Assembly: GCF_014203235.1 (NCBI RefSeq)
Contig: NZ_JACHIN010000012.1
Coordinates: 273,210 to 337,209 of the forward strand
Direction of reading: 5' to 3'
Source: Nonomuraea endophytica
GTDB taxonomy: Bacteria > Actinomycetota > Actinomycetes > Streptosporangiales > Streptosporangiaceae
DNA length: 64,000 bases
In this document: positions 42,114 to 50,331 of the stretch, in pieces
Numbering within the stretch: position 1 is the stretch's first letter
Layout of the letters: the number at the start of each line of letters is the position of its first letter
Notes under the pieces: model-generated
What the model was told of the DNA's origin: nothing
Database searches by the model: none
What the model saw: only the letters and a program-made list of their open reading frames with translations
Program-made: the position numbers and the translations under genes

Positions 42114-42263
42114 CGCCCCGCGCCCATACGACGTACCGAGCTGGGCACAAAACAGGTACGGTAATAGGCGAACGAGAGGCTGACGTCCGAAGACAGCGGC
42201 GTCAGCGAGTGGTGCGTTAGCGACGAGGGGTCGGGGACGACCCCACACGAGGGGGTCGAGCCA
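42114..42263 (+). promoter_or_regulatory. Structured leader of the DUF3073 gene with alternative hairpins
   Basis: GCTGACG (42179-42185) can pair with CGTCAGC (42200-42206). GGGGTCG (42227-42233) pairs perfectly with CGACCCC (42238-42244) around a GGGA loop, and the same CGACCCC can pair equally well with GGGGTCG (42252-42258), which overlaps the ribosome-binding site GAGGGGG (42249-42255). The two 7-bp helices are mutually exclusive, so the leader could switch translation on and off. Confidence 0.45.
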
Positions 42264-42497
42264 ATGGGGCGCGGCCGAGCAAAGGCCAAGCAGGTCAAGG
42301 TTGCTCGCCAGCTGAAGTACAACAGCGGTGGCACAGATCTTGAACGTCTTCGCGATGAACTCGGGGTCTCAGACTCCAACCACACCGACGACGACGCCGA
42401 CGACCTCAACGATGAGCTGGCGGATCGCTATGCCGATTACGCCGATGACTACGGCGCTGAGGACGACGACGATGACCGTTCGTCCGGCCGTCGGTAG
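42264..42497 (+). CDS. DUF3073 family small protein
   Basis: Protein of 77 aa: a basic N-terminal half (MGRGRAKAKQVKVARQLKYN) and a very acidic C-terminal half rich in Asp. This is the DUF3073 family, almost universal in actinobacteria and of unknown function; the basic start suggests nucleic-acid contact. In Streptomyces it directly follows purM, while here it is about 14 kb from purM. A leader with alternative helices precedes it. Confidence 0.93.
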   Translation: MGRGRAKAKQVKVARQLKYNSGGTDLERLRDELGVSDSNHTDDDADDLNDELADRYADYADDYGAEDDDDDRSSGRR

Positions 42498-42523
42498 CCG
42501 TTCTCCCGGTTGACGTCTTGTCG

Positions 42524-42560
42524 CAGGCACCCGGTGCGGGATCCCCGCGCCGGGTGCCTG
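42524..42560. terminator. Strong hairpin terminator
   Basis: CAGGCACCCGG (42524-42534) pairs perfectly with CCGGGTGCCTG (42550-42560), with an inner GCGGG/CCCGC stem. It lies 27 bp after the DUF3073 stop and 18 bp before the next start. No U-tract, as usual in actinomycetes. Confidence 0.85.
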
Positions 42561-42577
42561 TGTGATGTGATCCACCC

Positions 42578-42985
42578 ATGAAGACGCAGCTGACTGACAC
42601 CGCCAGAAAGATCCTCGACGCTCCCAACATCGGCGTTCTGGCCACCCTCAATCCCGACGGCAGTCCGCAGACCTCCGTCGTGTGGGTGGGCACGGACGGT
42701 GACGACGTCGTGATCTCCTCCCAGGCGGGCCGGCGCAAGGTCCGCAACCTTGAGCGCGACCCGCGGGCCAGCCTGAGCGTGTTCGACCTCGCGGACCCCG
42801 ACCTTTACGTCGAGGTCCGCGGCCTGACGACGGTCAGCGAGGACGAGGGCCGGCGGCTGGCGGTGGAGCTGGCGGAGAAGTACGAGGGCGAGGGCGCCGG
42901 GCGGGCGTATCTGGAACTGCCCGAGGAGACGGTCCGCGTGGTGATCAGGCTGACCCCGCAGCGCGTGATCGGCCACACGGGCTGA
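42578..42985 (+). CDS. PPOX-class F420-dependent/pyridoxamine-phosphate-oxidase-fold protein
   Basis: Protein of 135 aa. The split-barrel flavin fold is indicated by NIGVLATLNPDGSPQTSVVW, followed by GRRKVRNLERDPRASLSV, typical of PPOX-class (TIGR03618-like) F420- or FMN-binding proteins of actinobacteria. Likely a reductase or cofactor-binding protein of unknown substrate. It starts just behind the terminator and abuts the convergent next gene without spacing. First gene of the accessory block. Confidence 0.85.
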   Translation: MKTQLTDTARKILDAPNIGVLATLNPDGSPQTSVVWVGTDGDDVVISSQAGRRKVRNLERDPRASLSVFDLADPDLYVEVRGLTTVSEDEGRRLAVELAEKYEGEGAGRAYLELPEETVRVVIRLTPQRVIGHTG

Positions 42986-43522
42986 TCACTCCGGCTGGTA
43001 GTGCAGGTGCACGACGCCGGTGGTGAAGGTGGCGGAGCCGGCCAGCTTGAGCGGCAGCTGGCCGGCCCGCTCGTCGAACAGGCGGGTTCCCGAGCCCAGC
43101 ACGATCGGGTGGACGTAGAGGTGCAGGTCGTCGAGGAGGCCCGCGCCGAGCAGGGCCCGGGTCAGCGTGACGCTGCCGGTCATGCCGATGTTCCCGCCGG
43201 GCCCCTCCTTGATCCGGCGCAGCTCCTCGATCGCGTCGCCGCTGATCAGCGTGGAGTTGTTCCAGTCCGCGCTGCGCAGCGTGGTCGAGACGACGAGCTT
43301 GCTGACGTTGTTGAGGTGGTCGGCCATCGGGTCGCTGCGGTGCGGCCACGACGCGGCGAACACCTCGTAGGTGACCCGGCCGAGCAGCAGGGTGTCGGCG
43401 CCCTGCTGCTGGGCCATGACGGCCCCGGTCATCTCGTCGTTGACGTAGGGGAAGTGCCACTTGTCCGGTGCCTCCACGACTCCGTCGAGCGAGACGAACA
43501 GGCCGGCGACGATCTTCCTCAT
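42986..43522 (-). CDS. Dihydrofolate reductase family (RibD C-terminal-like) protein
   Basis: Protein of 178 aa with MRKIVAGLFVSLDGVVEAPDKW, quoted here as GLFVSLDGVVEAP, LLLGRVTYEVFAASWP and MTGSVTLTRALLGAGLLDDL, the pattern of the RibD C-terminal/DHFR-like family common in actinomycetes. Not the housekeeping folate enzyme; substrate unknown. AAGGAG precedes the ATG. Stop codons of this and the convergent gene are adjacent. Confidence 0.87.
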   Translation of the reverse strand: MRKIVAGLFVSLDGVVEAPDKWHFPYVNDEMTGAVMAQQQGADTLLLGRVTYEVFAASWPHRSDPMADHLNNVSKLVVSTTLRSADWNNSTLISGDAIEELRRIKEGPGGNIGMTGSVTLTRALLGAGLLDDLHLYVHPIVLGSGTRLFDERAGQLPLKLAGSATFTTGVVHLHYQPE

Positions 43523-43591
43523 CGGTTTCTCCTTCTCGGTGGTTCCTGCTTCCACGTCGATCGGGAGATGTGACAGGGAACGCTTCGCCGT

Positions 43592-44215
43592 TCAGCGCGT
43601 GCGCAGGATCGCCGCGCCGTCGCCGGACAGCTCGTCCAGGTAGTCCGCGCGCCCGGTCATCGCCATGATCAGCGCCAGCGTCGGGCCGGTCACCGACGGC
43701 CCCGAGCCGCTCGCGAACGGCCCGTCGTCGGCCGCCAGCCGCAGCCCCCGCACCCGCCCCTTGGCCAGGACGACCTGGTCGGAGCCCACGTAATACTCGG
43801 CCAGGCGGGTGAGCGTGCCGATCGGATGGTCGCGGCGGATGCCCAGCGGGCGGCGGATGTCCTCGCCGTGGACGACCGTCTCGCCCAGCATGGCGACGAG
43901 CGGCAGCGGCGGCTTGGTCCTGCTCGTCACCGCCGCGCGGAAGCGCTCCAGCGTCTCCTCCGGCGACGCGCCCAGTTGCTCGCGCAGCCGCATCACCACC
44001 TGCCGGTCGAAGTCGAACCGGCAGCGCACCACGCCCGCCATCCACCGCAGCGGGGTGAGCCGGGCGGCCGAGGTCAGATGGGCCAGCACCTCGCGCACGC
44101 TCAGGCCCTCGCACAGGGACGGCGTCGCCCACCACTCGCCCGTCAGCGCCGCGAGGTCGTCGGCCAGAGCCGCCCGCTCGGCGGAGATCAGCGCCCAAAG
44201 CCCGGAATCTGTCAT
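43592..44215 (-). CDS. Maleylpyruvate isomerase family (MDMPI/DinB-like) protein
   Basis: Protein of 207 aa with the N-terminal DinB-like four-helix domain (SLCEGLSVREVLAHLT with the metal-binding His, and later VVHGEDIRRPLG with a second His). Such proteins are mycothiol-dependent isomerases or thiol-transferases, mostly uncharacterised. Divergent from an ECF sigma gene; its ribosome-binding site AGGAGG lies beside a perfect palindrome at 44228-44242. Confidence 0.85.
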   Translation of the reverse strand: MTDSGLWALISAERAALADDLAALTGEWWATPSLCEGLSVREVLAHLTSAARLTPLRWMAGVVRCRFDFDRQVVMRLREQLGASPEETLERFRAAVTSRTKPPLPLVAMLGETVVHGEDIRRPLGIRRDHPIGTLTRLAEYYVGSDQVVLAKGRVRGLRLAADDGPFASGSGPSVTGPTLALIMAMTGRADYLDELSGDGAAILRTR

Positions 44216-44227
44216 GTCAGAGCACCT

Positions 44228-44242
44228 CCTGTCGTTGACAGG
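44228..44242. promoter_or_regulatory. Perfect palindrome CCTGTC-GTT-GACAGG between MDMPI and sigma genes
   Basis: A 15-bp palindrome containing a TTGACA sequence (44235-44240), in the 59-bp gap between divergent starts. It could be an operator, or an ECF-type promoter element with TGTC; the data do not separate these. Confidence 0.35.
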
Positions 44243-44274
44243 TAGGACTGCGCGCATGATGCAGAATCGTCGCC

Positions 44275-45261
44275 GTGACGGAAAACGACGACCTGGCGCG
44301 GGCCCAGGAGGGGGACGACGCGGCGTTCACCCGTCTCGTCCGGCCGCTCCAGCGCGAGTTGCACGCCCACTGCTACCGCATGCTGGGCTCCGTCCACGAC
44401 GCCGACGACGCCCTGCAGGAGGCGCTGCTGCGGGCCTGGCGCGGGCTGGCCGGGTTCGGGGGGCGCTCGGCGCTGCGGTCCTGGCTCTACACGGTGGCCA
44501 CTCGTACGTGCCTGGACCTGGTGAAGGACCGTGACCGGCGGGCCCTGCCCGTCGACCTCGGGCCGTCCAGCGGTCAGGTGGTGCTCGACGCCGTGCCGGT
44601 GACCGAGCAGCGGTGGCTGGGGCCGTACCCGGACGTGGGGTTGGGGTATGAGCAGCGTGAGGCGGTCGAGCTCGCGTTCGTGGCGGCGCTGCAGCACCTT
44701 CCGGGGAACCAGCGGGCCGCCCTGCTGTTGTTCGACGTGCTGGGGTTCTCGGCCGCGGAGATCGCCGCCATGATGGACGCCTCCACGACCTCGGTGAACT
44801 CCGCGCTGGCCCGCGCGCGCAGGGTGGTCGCCGACCGGGTTCCGGGTCCTGGTCAGGCCTTGCGGACTCTTGAGGACGTGCGGGTCCGGAAGCTCGTCAC
44901 GGGGTTCGCGACCGCGCTCGAGCGCGGTGACGCCGACGCCCTGGTCGCGCTGCTCACCGACGACGTCACCTGGTCGATGCCGCCCCTGGCTCAGTGGTAC
45001 GGCGGGCTGCCCGCGGTCACCGACTTCGCGGTTCAGGTTCCGCTGACCCGATGCCCCAGCTTCCGGCACCTGCTCACCAGCGCCAACGGCCGGCCCGCCG
45101 CGGCCTTCTACCTGGGCGGGTCGGCCGATGAGGTGCATCAGGCCTGGTCGATCACGCTGCTCGGGCTGCGCGGTGACCGGATCGCCGAGATCACCTCGTT
45201 CCTCGGCGCCGAGCACTTCCCGGCCTTCGGACTGCCCGCCTCAGTGCCCGATCGGGCGTAG
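44275..45261 (+). CDS. ECF-type sigma factor with SnoaL-like C-terminal domain (SigG/SigJ type)
   Basis: Protein of 328 aa. Sigma region 2 (HCYRMLGSVHDADDALQEAL) and region 4 (LPGNQRAALLLFDVLGFSAA, TTSVNSALARARR) are followed by a C-terminal domain of about 120 residues resembling SnoaL/NTF2 (GFATALERGDADALVALLTDDVTW, quoted in part: RGDADALVALLTDDV). Sigma factors of this type are usually not held by a membrane anti-sigma but are modulated by their own C-terminal domain. GTG start. It overlaps the convergent MFS gene by 21 bp. Confidence 0.9.
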   Translation: MTENDDLARAQEGDDAAFTRLVRPLQRELHAHCYRMLGSVHDADDALQEALLRAWRGLAGFGGRSALRSWLYTVATRTCLDLVKDRDRRALPVDLGPSSGQVVLDAVPVTEQRWLGPYPDVGLGYEQREAVELAFVAALQHLPGNQRAALLLFDVLGFSAAEIAAMMDASTTSVNSALARARRVVADRVPGPGQALRTLEDVRVRKLVTGFATALERGDADALVALLTDDVTWSMPPLAQWYGGLPAVTDFAVQVPLTRCPSFRHLLTSANGRPAAAFYLGGSADEVHQAWSITLLGLRGDRIAEITSFLGAEHFPAFGLPASVPDRA

Positions 45262-46719
45262 ACGCCTGAGCAGGGTCAGCGACGAGACGGCCAGGACGAG
45301 CACGATCACCCCGCTGATGGCCGAGATGACGACCAGTCCCTGGGTGAACGCGCCCTGCGCCTCCGCGATCAGCGCGGCGGCCTGCGCCGGCGCGAGGCCG
45401 GAGGCGGCGTCGAGGGCCTCGCCGAGCGAGTCGCCCGCATGCGGTGAGGTGGCGAGGCTGCCGTAGACGGCGGTGCCGACGCTGCCGAGCAGCGCGATGC
45501 CGAGCGCGATGCCCAGTTCGCCGCCGCACTCCCCGATGGCAGAGGCGGACCCGGCCCGCTCCTCCGGCGCCGAGCCCACGATGAGGCCGAGGCCCAGCGC
45601 GCCCACGGGGGCCATGCCGAGGAAGGCGATCGTGACGCCGGTCAAAAGCACGACGAGCCCGTCGCCGGCCACCATCACCACGAACCCGGCCGCCGACACC
45701 ACCAGCCCCACCCCGACCACGACACCGGGCCGGAACCTCCCGGCGATCACCGGCGCCGCCAGCGAGCCGCCGACCAGGCCGAGCGCGGGCAGCGCCATCC
45801 ACAGCCCGGCGTTCAGCGGCGACAGGCCCTCGACGAGCTGGAGGTGCTGGCTCACGAACAGGTACACGCCGCCCTGGGTCACCATCGCCAGCGCCAGGAT
45901 CAGCAGCGCCGCCCTGAAGGACCGGTTGGCGAACAGGCCCATGTCCAGCAGCGGCTCGGCCAGCGCGCGCTGCCGCCGTACGAACAGGGCGCCGCACACC
46001 AGCCCGATCAGGACGGCCACGTACGCCACCACCTGGCCGGGATCGTCGGCCAATTCCTTCAGCCCGTAGACGAGCGGCAGGAGCGCGGCCATCGACAGGG
46101 CCACGCTGGTCAGGTCGAGCCGCGCCGAGCCGCCGCCCCCGGTCTCCGGCAGATAGGCGAGCCCGCCGAGCACGACCAGGACCATGATCGGCACGCCCAT
46201 CAGGAACACCGACCCCCACCAGAAGTGCTCAAGCAGCAGCCCGCCGATCACCGGCCCGGCCGCCGCCCCGCCCATGAAGCACGCGGTGAACACGCCGATG
46301 GCGATGGCCCGCTGCCTGGCCCCCGGGAACAACCCGGCCACCAGCGCCAGCGCCGACGGCCCGATCGCCGCCCCGGCCACGCCCAGCAGCACCCGCGCGA
46401 CGATCAGCATGGTCGTCGAGGTGGAGTAGGCGGCCAGCGCCGAGGCGACGGCGAACATGACCGAGCCGATCAGCAGCAGCCTGCGCCGCCCGATCCGGTC
46501 GCCGAGCGAGCCCATGGTGATGATGAATCCGGCGATCATGAAGCCGTACACGTCGGTGATCCACAGCAGCTCGGTGGCGCTGGGATTCAGATCGGCGGCC
46601 AGATGGGGCAGAGCGAGCAGCAGAACGGTGTTGTCCACAGCGAGCAACAACGTGGCCAGGGCGAGCACGGACAGTCCCAGCCACGCCCCGGCCCCGGTAC
46701 GGGGAACAGTAGTAGTCAT
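45241..46719 (-). CDS. MFS drug-resistance transporter (DHA2, 14-helix)
   Basis: Protein of 492 aa, with 14 predicted helices, the DHA2 motif LDNT-like sequence LLAVDNTVLLLALPHLA in helix 1 and GSLGDRIGRRRLLL between helices 2 and 3. It resembles SmvA/EmrB-type multidrug exporters. Divergent from an AfsR-like regulator gene, which may control it through direct repeats in the shared 59-bp region. Confidence 0.92.
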   Translation of the reverse strand: MTTTVPRTGAGAWLGLSVLALATLLLAVDNTVLLLALPHLAADLNPSATELLWITDVYGFMIAGFIITMGSLGDRIGRRRLLLIGSVMFAVASALAAYSTSTTMLIVARVLLGVAGAAIGPSALALVAGLFPGARQRAIAIGVFTACFMGGAAAGPVIGGLLLEHFWWGSVFLMGVPIMVLVVLGGLAYLPETGGGGSARLDLTSVALSMAALLPLVYGLKELADDPGQVVAYVAVLIGLVCGALFVRRQRALAEPLLDMGLFANRSFRAALLILALAMVTQGGVYLFVSQHLQLVEGLSPLNAGLWMALPALGLVGGSLAAPVIAGRFRPGVVVGVGLVVSAAGFVVMVAGDGLVVLLTGVTIAFLGMAPVGALGLGLIVGSAPEERAGSASAIGECGGELGIALGIALLGSVGTAVYGSLATSPHAGDSLGEALDAASGLAPAQAAALIAEAQGAFTQGLVVISAISGVIVLVLAVSSLTLLRRLRPIGH

Positions 46720-46741
46720 GTGATCAGCCTCAAGGGCGGAC

Positions 46742-46769
46742 GTTCGGGAAATGTTCGGAGGTGTTTAGG
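46742..46769. promoter_or_regulatory. SARP-type direct repeats
   Basis: GTTCGGG (46742-46748), GTTCGGA (46753-46759) and GTTTAGG (46763-46769) repeat at 11- and 10-bp intervals, one helical turn. Heptamer repeats at 11 bp are typical sites of SARP/AfsR-type regulators, and one such gene starts 9 bp downstream. Confidence 0.45.
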
Positions 46770-46778
46770 GTGAGCTTC

Positions 46779-48833
46779 ATGCGCTTCGCCGTTCTGGGGC
46801 CGCTTGAGGCGATCGCCGATGATCGTCCCGTGGGGGTGCCCGAGCGCAAGGTGCGGGCCCTTCTGGCCGGGCTGCTCGCCCACAACGGGCGGGTCGTTCC
46901 CTCGGTGCGGCTGATCGAGAGCCTCTGGGGTCCAGAAACGCCGGGCAACCCGCTGGCCGCGCTGCGCGCCAAGGTGTCGCAGCTGCGCCGGGCGCTGGAC
47001 GAGGCCGAGCCGGGAGCCCGGCTGCTCGTCGTCACCCGCGCGCCCGGCTACCTGATCGACGCCGACACCGACGCCCGCCGCTTCCAGGCGACCCTGGACC
47101 GCCTCCCGTCCACGGCCGGGCCCGGTGAACGGGCCGCCGTGCTCGCCGAGGCGCTGGCGTGGTGGCGCGGGCCCGCGTTCGCCGACTTCGCCGACTCGCC
47201 GCTCGTGCACAGGACCGCCGTCCGGCTGGAGGAGCAGCGCCTGGCCGCCGTCGAGGACTATGCCGACGTACGGCTCGCGCTCGGCCAGGACGCCGCGCTG
47301 GTCGGCGAGCTGACCGAGCTCACCGCCCAGCACCCGCTGCGGGAACGTTTCCACGCGCTGCTCATGCGCGCCCTCTACCGGTCGGGACGGCAGGCCGACG
47401 CCCTGGAGGTCTACCGCGCCCTGCGCGACCGCAAGCGCGACGAACTGGGCCTCGACACCGCCCCCGAACTCGCCGCCCTGCACCAGGCGATCCTCGAACA
47501 GCGCCCCGCCCTCGGCCGCCCCGAACCCGCCCCGCCGCCCGCGCCCGCCCGCCTGCCCGAGCCGTTGACCGAGCTCGTCGGCAGGGAGAAGGCACTGGCC
47601 GACCTGCTCGGCCTGCCCGACTCCGCCCGCCTGGTCACGCTGACGGGCAGCGGCGGGGTGGGCAAGAGCCGCCTGGCCCTGGAAGCCGCCCGCCACCTGT
47701 CCGGCCGCTTCCCCGACGGCGTCCACCTGGTGGAGCTGTCCGCCGTCACGGAGTCCGAGGTGCCCGACACGGTCGCGGCGGCGCTCGGGGTACCCGCCGA
47801 CGGCGGGATCGCCTTGGGCCCGCGGCGGGCGCTGCTGATCCTCGACAACTGCGAGCACGTCGTCGAGCCGGTGGCCAAGCTCGCCGACCTGCTCCTGCGC
47901 GCCGGACCCGACCTGCGCGTCCTGGCCACCAGCAGGGAGCCGCTGGGCGTCGCCGGCGAGGTCGTGCGGGAGGTCGCGCCGCTGGACCCCGCCGCCGCCG
48001 CACGCCTGTTCACCGCCCGCGCCCTCCCCGGTACGCCGCTGCCGCCCCAGGACGCCGAGGCCGTCGAGGTGATCTGCCGCCGCCTGGACGGCATCCCGCT
48101 GGCCTTGGAGCTGGCCGCGGCGCGGGTGCGGTCGATGGGCATCCGTGCGCTGGCTGATCGGCTGGACGACCGGTTCCGGCTGCTGTCGGCCGGGCGCCGG
48201 GCCGGGCCCGCTCATCAGCGCACGCTCAAGGCGGCCATCGACTGGAGCTGGGACCTGCTCAGCGAGCCGGAGCGCGTGGTGTTGCGGCGGCTGGCCGTAC
48301 AGGCCGGCGGGTGCACGCTGGAGGCGGCGGAACGGGTGTGCGCGGTGCCCATGCCGCTGCCCGGAGGCCCGCCCGGTGACGTCGAACTGGCCGCCGAGGC
48401 GCAGGCGGCCGGGCTCGGGCCCGACCACCTCGACCCGGCCGGCGTCGCCGACCTGCTGGCCCGGCTGGTGGATCGATCGCTGGTGGTGCGGTCCGATGGG
48501 CGGTACCGGCTGCTGGAGTCCGTGTCCGCCTATGGCATGGAACGGCTGCGCGAGTCGGGCGAGCACGACCTCGTGCTGCGGTGGTATGCCACGTACTACA
48601 CCCAGCTTGCCGAGTGCGCCGAGGCGTACAGGTCGGGGCCCGCCCGGCACCGCTGGGTGAGCCGGTTGGACGTGGAAAGCGCCAACCTGCGCGCCGCCCG
48701 CGAGGCGGCCGAGCTCCTGGGCGACACCCGCCTTGCCACGCGGCTCACGGGGTCGCTCGGCTGGTACTGGACCCAGACCGGACGGCCCGCCACCCCCCTC
48801 GACGAACCAGCCCCAGCAACCCTCCTCCTGTAG
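46779..48833 (+). CDS. AfsR/SARP-like BTAD transcriptional regulator with NB-ARC ATPase, truncated
   Basis: Protein of 684 aa: an OmpR-like winged helix (about 1-90), the bacterial transcriptional activation domain (about 95-240), a proline-rich linker and an NTPase domain with Walker A GSGGVGKS (290-297) and LLILDNCEHV. Relatives normally continue with several hundred residues of TPR repeats; here the protein ends soon after the NTPase domain with an odd tail RPATPLDEPAPATLLL. ATG at 46779 gives the classic MRFAVLGPLE start. Likely a pathway activator or a remnant of one. Confidence 0.85.
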   Translation: MRFAVLGPLEAIADDRPVGVPERKVRALLAGLLAHNGRVVPSVRLIESLWGPETPGNPLAALRAKVSQLRRALDEAEPGARLLVVTRAPGYLIDADTDARRFQATLDRLPSTAGPGERAAVLAEALAWWRGPAFADFADSPLVHRTAVRLEEQRLAAVEDYADVRLALGQDAALVGELTELTAQHPLRERFHALLMRALYRSGRQADALEVYRALRDRKRDELGLDTAPELAALHQAILEQRPALGRPEPAPPPAPARLPEPLTELVGREKALADLLGLPDSARLVTLTGSGGVGKSRLALEAARHLSGRFPDGVHLVELSAVTESEVPDTVAAALGVPADGGIALGPRRALLILDNCEHVVEPVAKLADLLLRAGPDLRVLATSREPLGVAGEVVREVAPLDPAAAARLFTARALPGTPLPPQDAEAVEVICRRLDGIPLALELAAARVRSMGIRALADRLDDRFRLLSAGRRAGPAHQRTLKAAIDWSWDLLSEPERVVLRRLAVQAGGCTLEAAERVCAVPMPLPGGPPGDVELAAEAQAAGLGPDHLDPAGVADLLARLVDRSLVVRSDGRYRLLESVSAYGMERLRESGEHDLVLRWYATYYTQLAECAEAYRSGPARHRWVSRLDVESANLRAAREAAELLGDTRLATRLTGSLGWYWTQTGRPATPLDEPAPATLLL

Positions 48834-48842
48834 GGCGGCTGC

Positions 48843-49799
48843 TCAGGGGCGGAAGGCGGAGGTGTGGTCGGTGGCCCATTCGGCGAAGGTGAGTCCGGGG
48901 CGGCCGAGGATCCGCTCGACCTCGCCGGTGACCAGGTCGTGCTGGAGGTAGGAGCGGGCCTGCAGAGTCAGGAAGCCGGCGGCCAGCGCCTCGGGCACCC
49001 CGGCGCGCAGGAGCCCCTGCAGCGCGGCCTCCGGCGGGACCTCCTCGAAGCGCAGCGGGCGGCCGATCGCCGCGCCGATGGTCTCGATCATCTCCTGCTG
49101 GGTGAGGGCCCGCGGGCCGGTCAGGACCGGGCGTTCGCCGGCCAGGTCACCGGTGAGCAGGGCGTGCGCGGCCACTGCGGCCAGGTCGCGCTCGTGCAGG
49201 GGCGCCCACGCCGCGCCCGCGTACGCGCTGCGCACCGTGTCACCGGCGCGGATCTGGGCGGCCCACGAGCCGATCGTGTTGACGGCGTAGTAGCCGGAGC
49301 GCAGGGCCGTCCACTCCATGCCGGAGGCCGTGACGGCCGCCTCGGCCTCCTTGTTGTACTCGCCGCGCAGCCGGGAGGGCTGCTCGTCGAGGTCGTGGTC
49401 GACGTTCAGGGCGGACATGGTGACCACCCGCTCGACCCCGTGCTCGCGGGCCAGGCCCAGCAGGCGGTTGGCGGCGGCCGTGACGGCGTGCGGGTCGGGG
49501 TTGTGGCCGAGGGCGCGCGGGTTGAGGAACAGCCCGGAGACGCCGTCCAGGACCCGGCCCAGATCGCCGTCCTGGGCCCGGCCCAGATCGCCGTCCTGGA
49601 CGCGCGCCTGGTCGTTGTTCAGGGCACGGGCCGGGTCAACCTCCACGACGTCCACGCCGTCGGGCAGGGCGGCGGCGCGGGCGTCGCGGGTCATCGCGCG
49701 CACCTTGGCTCCCTGGGCGAGCAGGAGGTCGATCAGCGGGCGGCCGACGGTGCCGGTGGCTCCGGTGACCAGGACGGTGGCGTTCGAAAGTCGTATCAT
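48843..49799 (-). CDS. NmrA-like NAD(P)-binding oxidoreductase
   Basis: Protein of 318 aa with the atypical SDR nucleotide motif GATGTVGRPL and residues of NmrA/HSCARG quinone-oxidoreductase-like proteins (VVTMSALNV, LRSGYYAVN). An in-frame duplication gives QDGDLGRA-QDGDLGRV. The start ATG lies inside a direct repeat shared with the divergent MarR gene, so its expression is probably blocked by MarR. No good Shine-Dalgarno site is visible. Confidence 0.85.
   Translation of the reverse strand: MIRLSNATVLVTGATGTVGRPLIDLLLAQGAKVRAMTRDARAAALPDGVDVVEVDPARALNNDQARVQDGDLGRAQDGDLGRVLDGVSGLFLNPRALGHNPDPHAVTAAANRLLGLAREHGVERVVTMSALNVDHDLDEQPSRLRGEYNKEAEAAVTASGMEWTALRSGYYAVNTIGSWAAQIRAGDTVRSAYAGAAWAPLHERDLAAVAAHALLTGDLAGERPVLTGPRALTQQEMIETIGAAIGRPLRFEEVPPEAALQGLLRAGVPEALAAGFLTLQARSYLQHDLVTGEVERILGRPGLTFAEWATDHTSAFRP
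49556..49599. repeat. In-frame 24-bp tandem duplication inside the NmrA-like gene
   Basis: A 20-base sequence beginning GGCCCAGATCG occurs at 49556-49575 and again at 49580-49599, a 24-bp period that adds eight residues to the protein. Confidence 0.85.
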
Positions 49800-49840
49800 A
49801 TGGAAACCGTAGCATATAGTTTGAGAGTCATACGATATGA
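49789..49840. promoter_or_regulatory. Two AGTCRTAYSATATGR repeats over both start codons
   Basis: AGTCGTATCATATGG (49789-49803) and AGTCATACGATATGA (49826-49840) match at 11 of 15 positions, with only four, mostly transition, differences. The first covers the ATG of the NmrA-like gene, the second the ATG of the marR gene. Each contains an imperfect palindrome around ATACGATAT. This is the expected layout for a MarR autorepressor. Confidence 0.6.
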
Positions 49841-50322
49841 GTTCCGTAGAGAGTGATCGGCGTGAGCGGAGGCGGGTCGTCAGGGCGGTCAAGGAGTCCC
49901 TGCGCGACCTGAACATCCAGCTGGCCCTGCTCAACCGCCAGATCGGCACCCAGGTCAACCTCAAGGACGTCGACTGGAGCTGCCTCGACCTGCTCAACCG
50001 GCACGGCCCGCTCACCCCCACCGCGCTGGCGCGCAAGGCCGGCCTGCACCCCGCCACGCTGACCGGCATCCTCGACCGGCTCCAGCGCGGCGGCTGGATC
50101 GTGCGCGAACGCGACCCCGACGGCCCCGACCGCCGCGCCATCACCGTGCGCGCCCGCCGCGAACGCAACCAGGAGGTCTACCGGCTCTTCTCCGGCATGA
50201 ACGCCCAGATGGACGCGCTCTGCGAGGACTACACGGACGACGAGCTGGCGCTCATCGCCGGATTCCTCCAGCGCACGACCGGCGCCGGTCGCACCGCCAC
50301 CGAGCGACTCGCCGAAGACTGA
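49837..50322 (+). CDS. MarR-family transcriptional regulator
   Basis: Protein of 161 aa with a MarR winged helix (LTPTALARKAGLHPATLTGI, LDRLQRGGWIVRERDPDGPD with the wing DPDGPDRRA). It is divergent from the NmrA-like gene, with repeats over both starts; many such pairs respond to quinones or phenolics. ATG start without a strong ribosome-binding site, possibly leaderless or within the operator. Confidence 0.9.
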   Translation: MSSVESDRRERRRVVRAVKESLRDLNIQLALLNRQIGTQVNLKDVDWSCLDLLNRHGPLTPTALARKAGLHPATLTGILDRLQRGGWIVRERDPDGPDRRAITVRARRERNQEVYRLFSGMNAQMDALCEDYTDDELALIAGFLQRTTGAGRTATERLAED

Positions 50323-50331
50323 CGCCGGGAA

